64,000 bases of DNA from CAWKGV01 sp963849305 (GCA_963849305.1 CAWKGV010000022.1:372001-436000), one strand, 5' to 3'; shown: positions 27,477 through 37,516, counted from the stretch's first letter. The notes: a model not told the origin generated them from the letters alone. Made by a program: numbers and translations.

Positions 27477-27505
27477 TCACGTCGCGACAACAAGGGGAGT
27501 CCATA

Positions 27506-30163
27506 ATGGATGTCATCCGCGACCAAGACCCCGTCGAGACCCGTGAATGGCGGGATGCGCTGGACTCGGTGCTCGACTTCGAAGGCGCCGAGCGCGCTCA
27601 GTTCCTGCTGGAACAATTGGTCGCGGAAGCGCGCGCGCGGGGCGCGCCGGTGCCCTATTCCGCCAGCACGCCCTACCTGAACACCATCCCGCCTGATCGC
27701 GAGCAGCGCCATCCCGGCGACCGGGCGATCGAGCACCGCATCCGCTCGCTGATCCGCTGGAACGCGCTCGCGACCGTGCTGCGCGCCAACAAGGAAAGCT
27801 CCGAACTCGGCGGGCATATCGCGAGCTTCCAGTCGGCGGCGACCCTCTACGATGTCGGGTTCATGCATTTCTGGCATGGCGCGACCGAGCGGCATGGCGG
27901 CGATCTGGTGTATTTGCAGGGCCACTCCTCGCCGGGGTTCTACGCGCGCGCGTTCCTGGAAGGGCGGCTGTCCGAACAACAGATGCTGAATTTCCGCCAG
28001 GAGGTGGACGGGAAGGGGCTCGCCTCTTACCCGCATCCCTGGCTCATGCCGGATTTCTGGCAATTCCCGACCGTCTCGATGGGCCTCGGCCCGATCATGG
28101 CGATCTATCAGGCGCGATTCCTGAAATACCTGCACCATCGCGGGCTGGCCGATACGGCGGCGCGCAAGGTCTGGGCGTTTTTGGGCGACGGCGAGACCGA
28201 CGAACCTGAAAGCCTGGGCTCGATCGGCATGGCCGGGCGCGAACGGCTCGACAACCTGATTTTCGTTATCAACTGTAACCTCCAGCGTCTCGACGGCCCG
28301 GTGCGCGGCAACGGCAAGATCATCCAGGAGCTGGAGGCGGAGTTCCGGGGCGCCGGCTGGAACATCATCAAGGTGATCTGGGGCTCGGGCTGGGACAAGC
28401 TGATCGCCAACGATACCAGCGGGATGCTGCTGCAACGCATGGAGGAGTGCGTCGACGGCGAGTACCAGGATTTCAAAAGCAAGAACGGCGCCTATGTGCG
28501 CGAGCATTTCTTCGGCAAATACCCGGAAACGCGCGCGCTGGTCGCCGATATGTCCGACGACGAGGTCTGGGCGCTGACGCGCGGCGGCCATGACCCGCTC
28601 AAGGTGTACGCCGCCTATGCCGCCGCGGTGAAGCACCAGGGCCAGCCGACGGTGATCCTCGCCAAGACGGTCAAGGGCTACGGCATGGGCGAGGCCGGCG
28701 AGGGGCAGAACATCACCCATCAGCAGAAGAAGATGGGCGAGGCGCATCTGCGCGAGTTCCGCGATCGCTTCAGCCTGCCGCTCTCCGACGCGCAACTCGC
28801 CGAGGTGCCGTTCCTGCGCTTCCCCGAGGACAGCGCGGAGCTGCAATACCTGCGTGCGCGCCGCGCCGAACTTGGCGGCAGCCTACCGGCGCGGCGGGCC
28901 AAGTCCCAGGCGTTGCAAGTGCCGCCGCTGTCGGCGTTCGAGGGGCAGCTCAAGAGCACCGGGGATCGCACGATCTCCACCACCATGGCGTTCGTGCGCA
29001 TCCTGAACACACTGATGCGCGATAAGGCGATCGGCAAACATGTGGTTCCGATCGTGCCCGACGAGAGCCGCACCTTCGGCATGGAGGGCATGTTCCGCCA
29101 GTTCGGCATCTACAGCCAGGTGGGCCAGCTCTACCAGCCGGAGGACGCCAAGCAACTGATGTTCTACAAGGAGGACCAGAAGGGTCAGATCATGCAGGAG
29201 GGTCTGAACGAGCCAGGGGCGATGTCCTCCTGGATCGCGGCGGCGACCTCCTACAGCTCTAATAACGTGCCGATGATCCCGTTCTATATCTATTATTCGA
29301 TGTTCGGCTTCCAGCGCGTGGGCGACCTCGCCTGGGCCGCGGGCGACATGCGCGCGCGCGGCTTCCTGCTGGGCGCCACCGCCGGCCGGACCACGCTAAA
29401 CGGCGAGGGGTTGCAGCACGAGGACGGACACAGCCACATCCTCGCCTCGGTAATCCCGAATTGCGTCTCCTATGATCCGACCTTCGGCTACGAGGTCGCC
29501 GTCATCGTCCAGGACGGGCTGCGGCGGATGTTCAGCGAGGAGGAGGACGTGTTCTATTACATCACCTTGATGAACGAGAATTACGAACACCCGGCGCTGC
29601 CCGAGGGCGCGGAGCAGGGGATCGTCAAGGGGATGTATCTGCTGCAACCAGCGGGCACGGACGCGAGGGGACCGTGTGTACAATTGCTGGGCAGCGGCAC
29701 GATCCTGCGCGAAGTGATCGCGGCCGCCGAGCTGCTGGGCGAATACGGCGTGGCGGCCGATGTCTGGAGCTGCCCGAGCTTCACCGAGCTGCGCCGCGAG
29801 GGGCTGGAAGCGGAACGGTGGAACCTGCTGCATCCTGAACGGCCGGCGCGTAAGAGCTATGTCGAGCAATGTCTTGAGGGCCGGAAGGGGCCGGTGATCG
29901 CATCGAGCGATTACATTAAGGCGTTCCCCGACCAGATCCGCGCCTTCGTGCCCCGCCGCTATCACGTGCTCGGCACCGACGGGTTCGGCCGCTCCGATTA
30001 CCGGCGCAAGCTGCGCGCCTTCTTCGAGGTGGACCGGCATTACGTGACCTTGGCGGCGTTGCAAGCGTTGGCGCGGGAGGGCGAGGTCGAGCCCAGGCTG
30101 GCGGCGGATGCGATCCGAAAGTTCGGCATCGACCCGGAGCGGCCGAGCCCAGCGCGGAGCTAA
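27506..30163 (+). CDS. aceE: Pyruvate dehydrogenase E1 component, homodimeric type
   Basis: 885 aa, the length of the E. coli-type homodimeric E1. Decarboxylates pyruvate with thiamine diphosphate and acetylates the lipoyl domains of E2. The ThDP motif FLGDGETDEPESLGSIGMAG runs to the NCN of INCNLQRLDG. LVYLQGHSSPGFYARAFLEG and PIVPDESRTFGMEGMFRQFG are family blocks. ATG 27506 follows AAGGGGAG. E2 follows within 20 bases, so this is the first gene of an aceE-aceF-lpd operon. Confidence 0.97.
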   Translation: MDVIRDQDPVETREWRDALDSVLDFEGAERAQFLLEQLVAEARARGAPVPYSASTPYLNTIPPDREQRHPGDRAIEHRIRSLIRWNALATVLRANKESSELGGHIASFQSAATLYDVGFMHFWHGATERHGGDLVYLQGHSSPGFYARAFLEGRLSEQQMLNFRQEVDGKGLASYPHPWLMPDFWQFPTVSMGLGPIMAIYQARFLKYLHHRGLADTAARKVWAFLGDGETDEPESLGSIGMAGRERLDNLIFVINCNLQRLDGPVRGNGKIIQELEAEFRGAGWNIIKVIWGSGWDKLIANDTSGMLLQRMEECVDGEYQDFKSKNGAYVREHFFGKYPETRALVADMSDDEVWALTRGGHDPLKVYAAYAAAVKHQGQPTVILAKTVKGYGMGEAGEGQNITHQQKKMGEAHLREFRDRFSLPLSDAQLAEVPFLRFPEDSAELQYLRARRAELGGSLPARRAKSQALQVPPLSAFEGQLKSTGDRTISTTMAFVRILNTLMRDKAIGKHVVPIVPDESRTFGMEGMFRQFGIYSQVGQLYQPEDAKQLMFYKEDQKGQIMQEGLNEPGAMSSWIAAATSYSSNNVPMIPFYIYYSMFGFQRVGDLAWAAGDMRARGFLLGATAGRTTLNGEGLQHEDGHSHILASVIPNCVSYDPTFGYEVAVIVQDGLRRMFSEEEDVFYYITLMNENYEHPALPEGAEQGIVKGMYLLQPAGTDARGPCVQLLGSGTILREVIAAAELLGEYGVAADVWSCPSFTELRREGLEAERWNLLHPERPARKSYVEQCLEGRKGPVIASSDYIKAFPDQIRAFVPRRYHVLGTDGFGRSDYRRKLRAFFEVDRHYVTLAALQALAREGEVEPRLAADAIRKFGIDPERPSPARS

Positions 30164-30179
30164 AACCAGGGAGAGAAAC

Positions 30180-31499
30180 GTGGCGGCAACCGAAGTCGAA
30201 GTACCCGACATCGGCGACTTCAAGGACGTGCCGATCATCGAGATCCACGTTCAGGAAGGGGCGCCGGTCAACGCCGAAGACCCGCTGATCACGCTCGAAT
30301 CCGACAAGGCGACGATGGACGTACCCGCGCCCGGCGCCGGCACGGTGGAGAAGCTGCTGGTCAAGCTCGGCGACAAGGTGAGCCAGGGCACGCCGATCCT
30401 GAGCTTGCGCGGCACCGAGGAAGGGGCGATGACGCAGCCGCCCTCGTTGCTGGCGCAACAAGAGCCGCCGCCGGCCGCCCGGCCAAGCGCGCCGCCGGCC
30501 CCGCCAGCCGCGCCTCCCGGCGCGCCGGCGCGGCTCGGCGCAGCGGTAGGTGCGACCGGTACGACTGGGGCGACCGGCGCGGTCGCCGATCTCTCGCAGA
30601 TCCATGCGAGCCCCAGCGTGCGCCGGGTGGCGCGCGAGCTTGGGGTGGACCTGACCAAACTCAAGGGAACGGGTGAGAAGGGCCGCATCACCGTCGATGA
30701 CGTGCGCAACTTCCTGCGCGGCCCGGCCCCGGCCGCCGCTCCGGGCGCGGCGCCTTCGGGGGGCGGCATTCCCGAAATCCCGGCGCAGGATTTTTCCCGC
30801 TTCGGCCCGATCGAGACCCGGCCACTGTCGCGCATCAAGCGCATCTCCGGGCCGCATCTGCTCCGCGCCTGGCTCAATGTGCCCCACGTCACCCATAACG
30901 ACGAGGCGGATGTCACGGAGCTGGAGGCATACCGCAAGGAGTTGGACGCGGCGGCGAAAGACAAGGGCTATCGGGTGACGATGCTGGCGTTCCTGCTAAA
31001 AGCCAGCGTCTCGGCGTTGAAGCGGTATCCGGAGTTCAACAGCTCGCTGAGCCCGGAGAAGGACGCGCTTATTCTCAAGCGATACTACCATATCGGCATC
31101 GCGGTCGATACGCCGGACGGGCTGGTGGTGCCGGTGCTCCGCGATGTAGACCGCAAGGGCATCGACAAGCTGAGCCAGGAGATGGGCGCCGTGTCGAAGC
31201 GCGCGCGCGACGGCAAGCTCGCCGCCGCCGACATGCAAGGCGCGAGTTTCACGATTTCCAGCCTGGGCGGCATCGGCGGCACCGCCTTCACCCCGATCGT
31301 GAACGCGCCGGAGGTGGCGATCCTGGGCGTGGTGCGCGCGCGGATGACGCCGGTGTGGGACGGCAGCGCGTTCCAGCCACGGCTGATGCTGCCGGTCTCG
31401 CTCTCCTACGATCACCGCGTGATCGACGGCGCGCTGGCCGCCCGGTTCGCACGGCACCTCTGCCACGTTCTCGAGGACGTGCGCCGGCTGGTTCTCTGA
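30180..31499 (+). CDS. aceF: Pyruvate dehydrogenase E2, dihydrolipoamide acetyltransferase
   Basis: 439 aa. A single N-terminal lipoyl domain (residues 1-78, Lys43 in ESDKATMDVPAPGAGTV), a long Ala/Pro/Thr-rich flexible linker, a peripheral subunit-binding domain (ASPSVRRVARELGVDLTKLK) near residue 145-180, then the catalytic core ending with the active-site motif SYDHRVIDGALAARF. E. coli AceF has three lipoyl domains; this one has one, but the partner E3 adds two more. The GTG start follows AGGGAGAG. Located in the cytoplasm as a large oligomeric core. Confidence 0.96.
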   Translation: MAATEVEVPDIGDFKDVPIIEIHVQEGAPVNAEDPLITLESDKATMDVPAPGAGTVEKLLVKLGDKVSQGTPILSLRGTEEGAMTQPPSLLAQQEPPPAARPSAPPAPPAAPPGAPARLGAAVGATGTTGATGAVADLSQIHASPSVRRVARELGVDLTKLKGTGEKGRITVDDVRNFLRGPAPAAAPGAAPSGGGIPEIPAQDFSRFGPIETRPLSRIKRISGPHLLRAWLNVPHVTHNDEADVTELEAYRKELDAAAKDKGYRVTMLAFLLKASVSALKRYPEFNSSLSPEKDALILKRYYHIGIAVDTPDGLVVPVLRDVDRKGIDKLSQEMGAVSKRARDGKLAAADMQGASFTISSLGGIGGTAFTPIVNAPEVAILGVVRARMTPVWDGSAFQPRLMLPVSLSYDHRVIDGALAARFARHLCHVLEDVRRLVL

Positions 31500-31526
31500 A
31501 CGAAGCGAAGCGGAAAGCAACAAGCG

Positions 31527-33590
31527 ATGGCCACGGTCGAAATCCGCGTCCCCGACATCGGCGACTTCAAGGGCGTGCCGATCATCGAGCTGCATGTGCA
31601 TCCGGGCGATCAGGTCAGCCCGGAAGACCCGCTGATCACGCTCGAATCCGACAAGGCCACGATGGACGTGCCGGCCCCGCAGGCGGGCACGGTGGCGGAT
31701 CTGCGGGTGAAGGAGGGCGACCGGGTCTCGGAGGGCGACCTGATCCTGTTGCTGGAAGCCGCTGGCGCCGCCGCGACCCCGCCCAAGCAGACGATCACTC
31801 AGGATGCCGAGCCGCAACCCGAAGGGCCGCCCGCGAGCTACGGCTCGCCGGCCGGGGTCTATGACACGATCGACGTGGCGGTCCCCGACATCGGCGACTT
31901 CAAGGACGTGCCGGTGATCGAGGTTCATGTCACCCCAGGCGAGGTGATCGAGGCCGAGGCGCCGCTGGTTACACTGGAATCTGACAAGGCGAGCATGGAC
32001 GTGCCGGCGCCCGCCGCTGGGACCGTGACGGAGCTGCTGGTCAAGGTCGGCGACCGGGTCTCCGAGGGGCGCGCGATCCTGCGGTTGCGCACGGGCCAGG
32101 GCGCGCCCGCCGGCAAGGCGACCGTGGCGATGCCGCCGCCCGCCCCGACCGCGCGTCCGCCGAGCGCGGCGCGCGGAGACATGCATGCGGAACTGCTGGT
32201 GCTGGGCGCCGGGCCGGGCGGCTACACCGCGGCGTTCCGCGCCGCCGATCTCGGCAAGCAGGTGGTGCTGATCGAGCGTTGGGACACGCTGGGCGGGGTT
32301 TGCCTCAATGTCGGCTGCATCCCGTCAAAGGCGCTGCTACACGCGGCCAGGGTGATCGCCGAAACCCAGGAGATGTCCGCCCACGGGCTCGGCTTTTCGC
32401 CACCAGTCACCGATCTCGACAAGCTGCGCGGCTGGAAGGATGGCGTGGTCAAGCGCCTGACGGGCGGGCTCGCGGGACTGGCGCGGCAACGCAAGGTGAC
32501 GGTGGTGGAGGGGGTCGGAAAATTCGTCTCGCTCAATCAAGTTGAGGTCGAGGGCCGGGACGGGACGACCAAGACCATCAGCTTCGAGCAGGCGGTGATC
32601 GCGGCGGGCTCCGAGCCGATCACTTTGCCGTTCGTTCCGCACCAAGACCCGCGGGTGATCGATTCCACCGGAGCCTTGGCGCTGGGCGGCATCCCGGAGC
32701 GGCTGCTGGTGCTGGGCGGCGGCATCATCGGGCTGGAGATGGCGACTGTCTATCACGCGCTGGGCGCCAAGGTGACGATCGTGGAGCTGATGGACCAGAT
32801 CATCCCCGGCGCCGACCGCGATATCGTAGCCCCGCTGATGAAGCGGATCGGCAAGCAATACGAGGCGATCCACCTGAAGACCAAGGTGACGAAGGTGGAG
32901 GCTGGCACCGACGGGTTGGTGGCGCATTTCGAGGGTGCGAAGGCGCCGAAGACCGACCGCTTCGACCGCCTGCTAGCCGCTGTCGGGCGGCGCCCGAATG
33001 GCCGGGTGATCGGCGCCGAGAACGCCGGCATCACCGTGGACGAGCGCGGGTTCATTCCGGTGGACCGGCAGATGCGCACCAATGTACCGCACATCTTCGC
33101 CATCGGCGACATCGTCGGCCAGCCCATGCTGGCGCACAAGGCGACGCATGAGGGCAAGGTGGCGGCGGAGACGGCGGCTGGGCGCAACAGCTTCTTCGAT
33201 GCCAAGGTGATCCCGTCGGTCGCCTACACCGATCCCGAAATCGCCTGGGTGGGGCTCACCGAGAACGAGGCCAAGGCGAAGGGGGTGCGTTACGGCAAGG
33301 GCGTGTTCCCGTGGGCGGCGAGCGGGCGGTCGCTGTCGCTCGGGCGCGACGAGGGGATTACCAAGGTGCTGTTTGACGACGCCACGCGGCGGATCATCGG
33401 CTGCGGCATCGTGGGGCCGAATGCCGGCGACCTGATCGCCGAAGCGGGGCTCGCGATCGAGATGGGGGCGGACGCTGAGGATATCGGGCTGACCATCCAT
33501 CCGCATCCGACGCTGTCGGAGACGTTCGGCTTCGCCGCCGAGATGTACGAGGGAACCATTACCGATCTTTATGTTCCGCAGCGGAAGTAG
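31527..33590 (+). CDS. lpd: Dihydrolipoamide dehydrogenase with two N-terminal lipoyl domains
   Basis: 687 aa, about 210 residues longer than plain E3. Two tandem lipoyl domains (residues 1-78 with Lys43 in ESDKATMDVP; residues about 112-190 with Lys154 in ESDKASMDVP), a Pro/Ala linker, then the flavoprotein from about residue 218. The FAD loop LLVLGAGPGGYTAAF, the redox disulfide GGVCLNVGCIPSK (Cys259, Cys264), the NAD-binding LVLGGGIIGLEMAT and the C-terminal catalytic HPHPTLSET are intact. It reoxidises dihydrolipoamide with NAD. One-lipoyl E3 proteins are known from Neisseria and Ralstonia-type complexes; two is uncommon. Starts 27 bases after aceF. Confidence 0.96.
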   Translation: MATVEIRVPDIGDFKGVPIIELHVHPGDQVSPEDPLITLESDKATMDVPAPQAGTVADLRVKEGDRVSEGDLILLLEAAGAAATPPKQTITQDAEPQPEGPPASYGSPAGVYDTIDVAVPDIGDFKDVPVIEVHVTPGEVIEAEAPLVTLESDKASMDVPAPAAGTVTELLVKVGDRVSEGRAILRLRTGQGAPAGKATVAMPPPAPTARPPSAARGDMHAELLVLGAGPGGYTAAFRAADLGKQVVLIERWDTLGGVCLNVGCIPSKALLHAARVIAETQEMSAHGLGFSPPVTDLDKLRGWKDGVVKRLTGGLAGLARQRKVTVVEGVGKFVSLNQVEVEGRDGTTKTISFEQAVIAAGSEPITLPFVPHQDPRVIDSTGALALGGIPERLLVLGGGIIGLEMATVYHALGAKVTIVELMDQIIPGADRDIVAPLMKRIGKQYEAIHLKTKVTKVEAGTDGLVAHFEGAKAPKTDRFDRLLAAVGRRPNGRVIGAENAGITVDERGFIPVDRQMRTNVPHIFAIGDIVGQPMLAHKATHEGKVAAETAAGRNSFFDAKVIPSVAYTDPEIAWVGLTENEAKAKGVRYGKGVFPWAASGRSLSLGRDEGITKVLFDDATRRIIGCGIVGPNAGDLIAEAGLAIEMGADAEDIGLTIHPHPTLSETFGFAAEMYEGTITDLYVPQRK

Positions 33591-33658
33591 TATCGGGGAC
33601 GCGAAACGCGAATCGTCCGCGGGGGCCCGGGCGGGCAAAGCGGGAACGGGCGAGGGAA

Positions 33659-35266
33659 ATGATGTTCAAGCAGTTGCTAACGCCGGTCGCGGGCTCCCTA
33701 CTGCCCTCGTTCTTCGTCGCGGTGCTGCCGATTGTCGCGGTGCTGGTGCTGCTGGGCTGGTTCCGGCGCCCGGCCTGGCAAGCCTCGTTGGCCGGGCTGA
33801 TCGTCGGCCTGATCGTCGCGATCGTGGTCTGGCGGTACCCGGTCCGGCTCGCGTTCGACACGGTCGCGGCGGGGGCCGCGTTCGCGGTATGGCCGGTGAT
33901 GTGGATCGTGTTCAACGCGTTGCTGCTCTACAACGTGGCGGTGCGCTCGGGCCGGTTCGATGCGTTCCGCGACTGGGTGCTGAACCACTTGCCCAACGAC
34001 CGGCGCGTGGTGCTGGTGGTGATCGGCTTCTGCTTCGGGGCGCTGCTGGAGGGCATCGCGGGCTTCGGCACGCCGGTCGCGATCACCAGTTCGCTGCTGA
34101 TCATGGTCGGCTATCCGCCGCTGGAAGCGCTGGTTTTCACCCTGATCTTCAACACCGCCCCGGTTGCGTTCGGGGCGCTCGGCGTGCCGATCACGGTGCT
34201 GGGCGTGGTGACGCATCTGCCGGACACGTCGCTCGGCGCGATGGTCGGGCGCCAGCTTCCGATTTTCGCGCTGTTCCTGCCCTTCTACGTCATCGGCATC
34301 TATGGCGGTATGCGCTCGGTCCGGGCGCTGTGGCCGGCGCTGCTGGTGGCGGGCGGCAGTTTCGGCGCCACTCAATTCGTGTGTTCCAACTACATCAGTT
34401 ATAACCTGACCGATGTGCTCGCCTCGATGGGCTCGCTGATCGTCACGCTGCTGTTCCTGCAAGCCTGGCGGCCGTCGCACGATCCGGAATTCGCCATCCG
34501 CAACCCCGGCGCGCTGGAGCACCATCCCGCGCGCGCGGCGACATGGGAGGGCTGGCTGCCATGGGTGATCGTCTCGATCGTGGTGATTATTTGGACGAGC
34601 CTCAAGGTCTTCCTGATCGCGGACCAAAAGATTCCCTGGCCGGGTCTGAACAAGGCGGTCTCCATCACGCTGTACAACAACACGCCCTATGCGGCGGTAT
34701 GGGACTTCCAGCCGCTCGGTACCGGAACCGCGATCCTCGTGGCCGCCATCATCACCGCGATCGCGGTGCGGCTGCCGGTCGGCCGGTTCCTGGCCTGCGT
34801 GGTCGAGACCTGGCAACAGATCTGGATCGCCATCGTGACCGTGATGCTGATCATCGGTCTGGCGTATCTGATGAACTATTCCGGCCTGACCTATACGCTG
34901 GGGCTGGGTGTGTCTTCGGTGGGCAGGTTCTTCGCGTTCTTGGCGCCATTCCTCGGTTGGGTCGCGGTGTTCCTGTCGGGCAGCGACACGTCGGGCAATG
35001 CGCTGTTCGGCAACCTTCAGGTGGTAGCGGCGCGGCAGCTCAATCTTAATCCGGTGCTGATCGCGGCTTCGAACTCCTCCGGCGGCGTGATGGGCAAGAT
35101 GATCTCGCCACAGAACATCGCCACCGGGGTGTCGGTGACCGACCTGAAGGGCCGGGAAGGGGTGGTGTTCGCGCGGACCTTCCGGCACAGCATCTTCCTG
35201 ACCGTGCTGCTGGGCGTGATGGTGCTGATCTACCAGTATCTGATTCCGGGGATTATTCCGCGTTGA
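33659..35266 (+). CDS. lctP: L-lactate/glycolate permease
   Basis: 535 aa, typical for the LctP/GlcA family of secondary transporters for lactate and glycolate. About 12-14 hydrophobic segments. Conserved blocks include LEGIAGFGTPVAITSSLLIMVG, PVAFGALGVPITVLGVVT, GSDTSGNALFGNLQVVAA and SSGGVMGKMISPQNIATGVS. ATG 33659 follows GCGAGGG. It lies 68 bases behind lpd on the same strand. Together with GlcE/GlcF and the PDH complex upstream it suggests uptake and oxidation of lactate or glycolate. Confidence 0.93.
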   Translation: MMFKQLLTPVAGSLLPSFFVAVLPIVAVLVLLGWFRRPAWQASLAGLIVGLIVAIVVWRYPVRLAFDTVAAGAAFAVWPVMWIVFNALLLYNVAVRSGRFDAFRDWVLNHLPNDRRVVLVVIGFCFGALLEGIAGFGTPVAITSSLLIMVGYPPLEALVFTLIFNTAPVAFGALGVPITVLGVVTHLPDTSLGAMVGRQLPIFALFLPFYVIGIYGGMRSVRALWPALLVAGGSFGATQFVCSNYISYNLTDVLASMGSLIVTLLFLQAWRPSHDPEFAIRNPGALEHHPARAATWEGWLPWVIVSIVVIIWTSLKVFLIADQKIPWPGLNKAVSITLYNNTPYAAVWDFQPLGTGTAILVAAIITAIAVRLPVGRFLACVVETWQQIWIAIVTVMLIIGLAYLMNYSGLTYTLGLGVSSVGRFFAFLAPFLGWVAVFLSGSDTSGNALFGNLQVVAARQLNLNPVLIAASNSSGGVMGKMISPQNIATGVSVTDLKGREGVVFARTFRHSIFLTVLLGVMVLIYQYLIPGIIPR

Positions 35267-35390
35267 GCGAACCTGACCCTGACGACGCGCCGCACCTTGA
35301 CCGCGCGTGGTTCGAGCGGGCGGAACTTCGCGAGGGCGATCGGCTCGTTCGCTCAGGCGGGGCAGGTGGGCGGCCGAAAAGTAGCCGGCT

Positions 35391-36395
35391 TCACGGACCC
35401 GGGCGATAGACCAGGATTGCGGCGCTGCGCCGGAACGGGCTGGTTTCGCGACGAACAGCCGGTCGAGGTCCGGGGCGAAGAGGGATGTGCGCGCGTGCTA
35501 GGGCCGTGGTGACCGTTGCGATTGGTCAGTAGCGGTCGGCGACGCGGGCGAAGATCGCGACCTGACCGCTGCCGCAACTGACGTAGATGCGCGCTCGCGC
35601 GGGGTCGAAGAACACGTCGTCGGCGTCGCCGCAGACCGGGAGGCTGGCTGAGACGGTGCCGATATTTCGTGTTCAGGAGCAGCAATCTGGGTGGTCTCCC
35701 GGAACACCGTCGCCAGGAGCTTGGCTTGAAGGTCAAGCGCCATCGGGAAGTTCGCTGCCTCGCCGGGGGTTTTCCAGGTGTCTGTTTGCGCGCGCGAGCC
35801 AAGATCGGCGACGGCGATCTGACCGGCATCGGGGATGTTGACGAATGCCCGACTGGTGGTCGGGTCGATCTGGAAGCTCCTCAGGGTGGGCGGGGAGTTT
35901 GATGTTGGCGATCTTCGCCCGGCGCATCGGGTCGATAATGGCGAGCCCGCCGTTGCCGTATCCGACCAGGACCGACCCGTCACGCGGGTCGATCCGGACG
36001 TTGTCGGCATCGTCGCCGAGCGCGATCGTGCCGGCAGGGGTGAAGTCGTCGGCGCGGAAGAAGCGCACGGAGCCGTCGGTGGCGTTGGTGATGATGATTA
36101 GATCGGCGTTGGGTGAGTAGGCGACGCCCTGGGGTTCGCGCAGGTTGCGGATGCGGTGCAGGAGCTTGCGGGTGGAGAGGTCGATGATGTCGGCGGTGTT
36201 GTTGCCGAGTTCGGCGACGATCAACCGTTTGCGCCCGAGGTCGAGCGCCATGTGATCAATGCGGCCGGCGACATCGGGGAGGGGGATGGTGGCTTCGAGG
36301 GAGAGGGGCGGTTCGGGCGCTGCGGCGAGAGCGGCTCCGCCGGCGATCACCACGGTAGCGAGGGTCAGGGCCAGACGGGCCAGCGCCAAGGTCAC
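35391..36395 (-). pseudogene. Broken secreted beta-propeller (YncE/YVTN-like) gene
   Basis: A signal peptide (LALARLALTLATVVIAGGA, GTG at 36395) leads into propeller repeats: HMALDLGRKRLIVAELGNNT, GVAYSPNADLIIITNATDGS and NVRIDPRDGSVLVGYGNGGL. The frame then jumps near 35875 to SFQIDPTTSRAFVNIPDAG, near 35690 to ASLPVCGDADDVFFDPARAR and IYVSCGSGQVAIFARVADRY, meets a TGA near 35530, and continues in other frames as TSLFAPDLDRLFVAKPARSG and AAILVYRPGP. At least four or five disruptions are needed. Family members are periplasmic propellers of unclear role. Either a decayed gene or a poorly sequenced stretch. Confidence 0.75.
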
Positions 36396-36526
36396 CGCGC
36401 GAACATCCAGGTAGGTTGCAACGCGATGACCGCAACGACGGGCGGGCGGCGCAATAGAGCAATCAAGACCAGCATGAGCGCCGTCGCGACCGCCACTAAC
36501 GGAAAACCGCTGATGTAAGCCGGCAT
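36392..36526 (-). pseudogene. Short membrane ORF, possible transporter C-terminal fragment
   Basis: 44 aa from ATG 36526; the same frame is open to about 36620 without a start. It reads as one hydrophobic helix (GFPLVAVATALMLVLIALL) after a polar stretch (SLLVQAIRLQANMPAYIS), and its stop overlaps the propeller GTG. The pattern resembles the last helix of a multidrug-type MFS transporter, so it may be the tail of a lost gene. It could instead be a chance ORF. The rest of the gap 36396-36726 shows no other gene. Confidence 0.3.
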
Positions 36527-36726
36527 GTTCGCTTGCAGCCGGATGGCCTGCACGAGCAGCGATCCCGCTCGACTTGCCGCTCGGACGCGCGCGACTGAGG
36601 CAGCATATGCGCCGTATAGCCAGCGATGCTAGGCCGCGCCTGCATAAAAAGCTTGAAACAGATCGGAATGCCCGCTCGGAACGGATTAGCTGGACTGGCG
36701 CTTGCTGATCCAATGGATCGCGATGA

Positions 36727-37392
36727 TTAGAGATTATCGGCGATTAGCGCCGCAGCGGCTACGGCACAGCCGAGTAGCAGCAATGCAAGCCCCACGCTGG
36801 CCGTGCGCGGGGCCGGTACGGCATCAGGCAGCCGCTTGCGACCAGTGAACATCGGGCGCAGCAGGTTTTGATGCTTCACCGCCCCATAGATGCCGATTGC
36901 CAGCAGATGGAGCGCGATCGCCGCGAGCAACGCATTCGATAGGGTCGTGTGCAGGTCTGTGACCAAATTTTCGAACCATGCGGGAAGGCGCTCGGTCAGC
37001 GGGCCCTCGTTCGCCACATCGTTGTTGACGAACACCCCGCTCAGCGTCTCGCCGAGCAGCAATGCCAGCATCACCAGCACCATCCAGCCACCGGCCGGGT
37101 TGTGGCCGACCTGAGTGTCGGGTTCACGCCGCCAAAGGCGTTGGAGATGGCGCACTGCCTTATCTGGCGTTGCGATCAAGCTCGCGAACCGAGCGGTCTC
37201 GCTGCCCGCAAAACCCCAGAACAGGCGGAACAGAAGCAGCGCAAGCAGCGTTTCACCGCACCAGAGGTGCCAGCGATACAACGCGTCGCGTTGCGCGGTC
37301 ACGTAGGCTGCCGCCAACAGCGTTGCCGTCAGCCAGTGGAACAGCCGGGTTGGTGCGTCCCACACCAGCACGGCGCGCCCGAGTTGGCTCAT
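36727..37392 (-). CDS. Cytochrome b561 family protein
   Basis: 221 aa from ATG 37392 (MSQLGRAVLVWDAPTRLFHW, the typical start). Four main membrane helices with histidines positioned for b-type heme: His19 in RLFHW, WHLWCGETLLA, ENLVTDLHTTLSNALL and IALHLLAIGIYGAVKHQNLL. Such proteins pass electrons between quinones or c-type cytochromes and periplasmic partners. Usually they sit beside a diheme or c-type cytochrome, which is not seen here. The frame is open upstream but without family sequence. Divergent from the acyl-CoA ligase gene, 124 bases apart. Confidence 0.85.
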   Translation of the reverse strand: MSQLGRAVLVWDAPTRLFHWLTATLLAAAYVTAQRDALYRWHLWCGETLLALLLFRLFWGFAGSETARFASLIATPDKAVRHLQRLWRREPDTQVGHNPAGGWMVLVMLALLLGETLSGVFVNNDVANEGPLTERLPAWFENLVTDLHTTLSNALLAAIALHLLAIGIYGAVKHQNLLRPMFTGRKRLPDAVPAPRTASVGLALLLLGCAVAAAALIADNL

Positions 37393-37516
37393 CGTGTGTG
37401 GCCTCGCCAGAACCCTGAAGGCGCGATTTTGGCCCGCCTGGAAAACATGGCCAATCTGGGCTTGTTGCCACGGCCGTTCTACCCGCGCAAGAGTGGGCAG
37501 ACCCGGAGGAGAGGTC

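Noticed and set aside
30480..30600. Low-complexity Ala/Pro/Thr repeat in aceF
   Set aside because: It is the ordinary flexible linker of E2 proteins and not a DNA repeat element.
33698..35188. Minus-strand open frame of about 500 codons opposite lctP
   Set aside because: Extremely rich in Arg, His, Gln and Asp, the usual reverse of a membrane protein gene.
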